A stretch of DNA of 64,000 nucleotides. Origin: Haplomitrium mnioides (lineage: Eukaryota; Marchantiophyta; Haplomitriopsida; Calobryales). The notes below the pieces were generated by a model. It did no database searches, was not told the DNA's origin, and saw only the letters and a program-made list of their open reading frames with translations. Every line of letters begins with the position of its first letter. Position 1 is the stretch's first letter. The stretch lies in NCBI GenBank assembly GCA_049999725.1, contig JBNGIS010017799.1:1-64000 (forward strand), read 5' to 3'. Position numbers and translations under genes: made by a program. This document shows positions 59,831-64,000 of the stretch, piece by piece.

Positions 59831-60900
59831 GCTTGAAAAATGAGTGTTGTAGTAAAAATCACAAATCAAATGGATGCAAGTGAATCTCTACCACTTGTAT
59901 TGTTTCCAAAAAAGAAAGAAACTAAATCAAAGGCAGCCATTGTATCTCCAAGAGATGGAAAAAAAGCAACATCACTTTCAAAACCTATTGCAAAGGTATC
60001 CATGCATTGTCTCATTGGAGACTTTGTTGTCTAACAACATAGCTGAAATATTATTATTGTTTGTTGTAATATTTTTCTTTTCTTCTTGTGTCAAAGTTTG
60101 CAAGTGGTGATGTAGTAAACTTCCAAAATGTGGTGGATGTTTTCATTATAGCAACACAAGAAGAAAAAATGTTACATGAAGAAGATATACACCATTGTAT
60201 TCCCATTGTGACTCCATTTGTCTTAATACCGCAATGAAGATGTTTTTACCAAGAGTAGCATTGTCACTTGCAATTGATGAAAAAAAGCTTTTAGAAAAAG
60301 TGAAAGGGTTGAATGTACCATTGAGCTCTTGGTTTCTCAAGAAGACCAATTGATTGTTCCTTGTCTACAAATTACATTTTGAATGACTTAAAAAAAATTA
60401 CTATGATTTGTATTTTGATGTTTTGAAATAGTTCCTTGTATCTTTTTTTTAAGACATCTTATGTTTAAAATTTGAAAATTTGAGTTTTCACAAAACTTGA
60501 TTAATGACGTGGAAATGTTTTCCATTGGTGCTAAGTGTGGATGAATTACAAACACCAATAGTTCATGTAATTTCTTTTGTTTTGTTTCCACTATGTTCAT
60601 AGAATTTGGTGTGTGTGTGAGAGATAGAGATAGGAATGTGCACCTCTTTAAGGGAGTGGATTCTTTTGGGCATTATTGGAATGTATTGGCTTTAGGAAGG
60701 TAAATATGGTTAGAAATAATTCAAAATGTTTTATGTTGCATTTTGGTAGGTTTGATTTAGTCCAAAGAAATCATGGTAAACAAAGGTTTTTGAAAATTAA
60801 AAAAAAAAACACATTATTTGTCTTATATGAAGTCCATTATCCATCATTAAAGTCATCCTAAATGGTGGTTATTTTGATTGTCCAAAATGACTCCATCCCA
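59831..60900. other. AT-rich DNA with unrecognised short frames
   Basis: A plus-strand frame at 59840-60034 is Lys/Ser-rich (VLFPKKKETKSKAAIVSPRD) and a broken stretch continues to about 60350. I recognise no family. It could be a worn exon or repeat fragment. The rest is AT-rich without coding signal. Confidence 0.35.
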
Positions 60901-61530
60901 TTTGGGCATTTTGGTCATCTCGAGAATGACTACATTCCCAAGCTATGTGTTATACATTGATAGATTATATATGTAGTCATTTAGACCATATCTCAAATGA
61001 CATGACTTTTTCAGCATAACACATGTTATGTCTTCAATAATCCCCAACAAATGACGTGTCCTCTATTCATTTCTCTTCATTGATATATGTGGCATCCATT
61101 CCTTTCTCTTCAACATCTCTTGTGCCATTCTCTCATTATATCCAATTGGTCATTTTAGTTGTGTCCTAAATGACCAATTATTTTAACTCAAATAGTGTCA
61201 CATGTCATACTTTGATAAGTTACATATAAAGTCATTTAGACCATTTCCTAAAAAACCTACAAGACTCTTTCAGCATGACATATATGAGCTATTCATTACT
61301 CTTCAACATGACATGTATCATGCATTCATTGGTCTTCAATATGACACATGTACTCTCTTCATTGCTTTTTATAATGATAATTGACATTTAATCATTGCTC
61401 TTTAACAAACCATGTGCCTTTCTCTCATTGCATTATGGTACTGCTCATTTAAGTTGTGTTCTTAATGACCAATTGTTTTAACTCAAAAAATGCCATGTGT
61501 CAATTTGTCATTGACATATAGTGGACTTAA
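60901..61530 (+). repeat. Roughly 290-bp tandem repeat
   Basis: Two diverged copies with a partial third. TTTAGTTGTGTCCTAAATGACCAATTATTTTAACTCAA near 61157 recurs near 61449, about 292 bp apart. AGTCATTTAGACCAT near 60977 recurs near 61231. Short words ACATG and TTCAACATGACA are frequent. Non-coding. Confidence 0.55.
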
Positions 61531-61759
61531 CTTATTGTGTTGTCTAAAATGATTAAACTACAATACTAACTGTGCCTTCATGTGTGAGTTGGTGATTGGT
61601 TGTGACTACTGTCAATGGTTGTGAATGGAAAAATTACATTGCCATTAAGAGTATGTTTTCCTAGTCATTTTGGACTTTGTACTATTTCCGACTCTCACAA
61701 ATGGCCATTGAGATTTTGGATTTTTTGGTTGAAATGACAATGATGCAAATAGCTAATAA

Positions 61760-62790
61760 AATGAATCTCAAAAGAGTTATTCTTCATAAAAGCTTTGGTA
61801 GATGAATTTCTTCTAATGGAGATTTATAAGAGACTTCTTCAAGAGGTAATGCTTCTAAAGTAAGGTGAGAGTGAAAATTTGAGCAAGTATGCTAAGAGAT
61901 TTCACCACTTAGAGAAACGAATTTTAAATGTGTTCAGAAAGAATGTTGAAGATGTGATTTCTCTAATAAAATGCATCTCAAAAGAGTCAAGTTTCATGAA
62001 AGCTTTGGTAGATGAATTNNNNNNNNNNCAAGTTTCATGAAAGCTTTGGTAGATGAATTTCTTCCAATAAAGAACCATAAGAAACTTCTTCAAGAGGTAA
62101 TGCCTTTGAAGGAAGGTGAGAGTGAAAAGGTGAGCAAGTATGCTAAGAGAGTTCACTACATAGAGAAACAAATTTTAAATGTGTTGGGAAAGAAGGTTGA
62201 AGATGTGATTTCTCTAATAAAGTGCATCTCCAAAAAGTCAAGTTTCATGAAATCTTTGGGAGATAAATTTCTTTCAATGAAGGATTGTAAGAAACTTCTT
62301 CAAGAGGTAATGCTTCTGAAGTATGGTAAGAGTGAAAAGGTGAGCAAGTATGCTAAAAGAGTTCACCACATAGAGAAACAAATTTTAAACGTGTTGAGAA
62401 AGAAGGTTGAAGATGTGATTTCTCTAATAGTAGGAATTGCAACAATGTTGGCAAAGTATTTTAATTTGGGGTAAAAGTTTAAAATTTAAGTAAAGAAAAA
62501 AATACAAAAACCCAACTACTCAAGCAAATTCATCAAAAATTGTCCTAAAGGACAAAGGAGAGCTTCAAGGCTAAGAAAAAAGAGATGGTTGAAATTGTTT
62601 ACAATGGAGAACTATGAGAAACATCTTTGAGAGTTAACACACTTGAAGCAAGGTGAGAGTGAAAATTTTCGAAAGTATGTTGAGAGAGTATACCACTTTG
62701 AAAAAAAGTTTAATATGTTCACAAAGAGTGGTGAAAATATGATTTCTCTATTTTTAGGAATTACAATAATATTGGCAAAATATTTTATTT
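61760..62790 (+). repeat. Tandem repeat of a 210-bp coding-like unit
   Basis: Four units of about 207-210 bp. Units 2 and 3 are open in one frame (62037-62474) and encode 70-residue repeats: LVDEFLPIKNHKKLLQEVMP and LGDKFLSMKDCKKLLQEVML, each followed by SEKVSKYAKRVHxIEKQILN and KKVEDVISLI. Unit 1 (61780-61986) and unit 4 (about 62590-62790) have stops. The charged helical pattern somewhat resembles a gag segment, but I cannot name the family. A short N gap lies between units 1 and 2. Confidence 0.65.
62018..62028. other. Short assembly gap (about 10 N)
   Basis: About ten or eleven unknown bases. The 31 bases before it (61987-62017) are identical to the 31 after it (62029-62059), so it is probably an unmerged contig overlap rather than missing sequence. 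Confidence 0.9.
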
Positions 62791-64000
62791 TGAGATTGAA
62801 ACATGAAATTTGAGCAAAGGTAAAAGATAAAAAGGCAAATAATCAAGCAAAGTTATCACAAATTTCTTTAATGATGGAGGAAAGCTTAGAGGTTAAGAAA
62901 AAGGAGATGGCTTTAGTGTTATAAGTGATTACACCACCAATAGTAATAGTGGCTCTTTTACTACAAGCTCCAAATTCACCAATGAAAAATATGTTAACAT
63001 TGAGTGAATTAGAGAAGCTGAGTTTAAACCTTGTGCATGATTTGGAGAGGCAAGGTCTAAAAAATCAACCTAGATCTTTTGAAAGAGGCTTAATGCAACA
63101 AAAAAAACATAGATAGCCAAACATTTTTTGAATGTGGGAGGACGCATTTCATGATAAATTTCCCTAATTGAGTGACCAGCTCAAATGAAGTTGGTGGACA
63201 TAGAGGTGTGTCTGAAGCTCAAGAGAGGATGATTGCCTCAATTGAGGTTGAAAGCTTTTCTACAGTGAGATGGCAATAAACTCAACAAATCTAGCTCAAA
63301 AGAGGGTCTTTGATTCAACTCATGTTGAAAATAAATGTCATACTAAGGTGCAAGGGAGCTCAACAGATCAAGCTAAAGAAGACATAGTCACCTCATTCAA
63401 TGTTGAAAACATTCCTCATAGTGAGGTGGAAGGAATTTTGTCAACCTGTGATTTAAGGCACTATTGAGAACTTTGAAAGTTTGGGGGCATCACTAAGGCA
63501 CTTCTTTTTTTTTTGGGCATGAAGACATTCTAGAGACATCGAGGTTCCCAAGATAGCTAGCTTGGAGAAGGAAGCGTTCAACCACTCCTCTAGAAGGATA
63601 AGCAAACAAAGAAACCATAAGCGAGGTGATGGGAGGACATGAGACTCTCTAGAGACTTTACGAAGGGACTAGCAAGGAGGTAAAGGATGGAGCAATCTTG
63701 AGGGGATAAGATCCAGCGCCAAGAGACGAAGATTTGAGGAGCATGGGTAGAATCAACAATTCGATGACAGAAAAGGGGCTTTATGTAAGGTGGAGTGTTG
63801 CATCGTCCATTCTTGACTATGTGAGTCATGGCAGAGTTTGATAGAGAGAGGAATGCATGACCCTCCTAATGCAATTGTAGTCAAAGGGAATAAGGAAGAA
63901 CAAAGAATGTGAAGACATTTAGAAGGCAACAACTACACAAGGAGGTAGAGGATGTTATGTTCTATTGGGTGCTAGCGGGTTTGATCAGGGTCCAACAGGT
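62791..64000. other. Unrecognised DNA at the right edge
   Basis: Plus-strand frames at 62925-63116 and 63270-63467 follow the coding repeat and might be its continuation (SELEKLSLNLVHDLERQGLK). No family is recognised. From about 63540 the sequence becomes purine-rich (ggaggtaaaggatgg, ggaggtagaggatg) and non-coding, running off the window. Confidence 0.35.

Overview
The window looks like repeat-dominated nuclear DNA from a land plant with a large genome. It holds Ty1/copia and several Ty3/gypsy LTR retrotransposons nested in one another, a degenerate DUF7869-type gene, long tandem repeats and two assembly gaps. I see no intact host gene, rRNA, tRNA or CRISPR array. The element types (a methyltransferase/PHD retroelement, and a gypsy pol of a kind I associate with fungi and early-diverging plants) suggest a fern, lycophyte or gymnosperm rather than a flowering plant. 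That is an inference and the species is not identified.

Layout. 1-5184: broken DUF7869 locus (core about 1060-3720, + strand) with clusters of a CTATGCATGCATAG-like palindromic motif on both sides. 5185-13098: copia element with 287-bp LTRs and a decayed gag-pol. 13099-15074: AT-rich DNA that resembles an older, inverted copy of the copia 5' end. 15075-17565 and 57252-59830: two pieces of one tandem array of a roughly 530-555 bp unit, split in phase by about 39.7 kb of inserted DNA with a possible AGGATGT duplication at the junctions.

Inside the split. On the minus strand (about 20.4-28.4 kb) is a ruined LTR retroelement with, in order, gag, zinc knuckle, protease, pieces of a C5-cytosine DNA methyltransferase, an integrase tail and a PHD finger. 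At 29344-56211 is gypsy element B, flanked by perfect ATATG target duplications. Gypsy element A (30051-37496) sits in the 5' LTR of B. Element C (42732-52022, LTRs of about 3 kb, no pol) sits in the RT/RNase H junction of B. A 1.1-kb TG...CA solo-LTR-like insertion (46264-47375) sits in the gag of C. The insertion order is therefore array, then flanking DNA, then B, then A and C, then the solo LTR.

59831-64000: a 290-bp-class repeat, a 210-bp in-frame coding tandem repeat (61760-62790) with a small gap that looks like an unmerged overlap, and unrecognised low-complexity DNA.

How parts relate: B supplies relics of gag, PR, RT, RH and IN. C shares the gag tail, 5' leader and LTR tip of B but has no polymerase, so it was probably mobilised by proteins of B-like elements. 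The methyltransferase/PHD element is the most unusual content. All the elements here carry disabling lesions.
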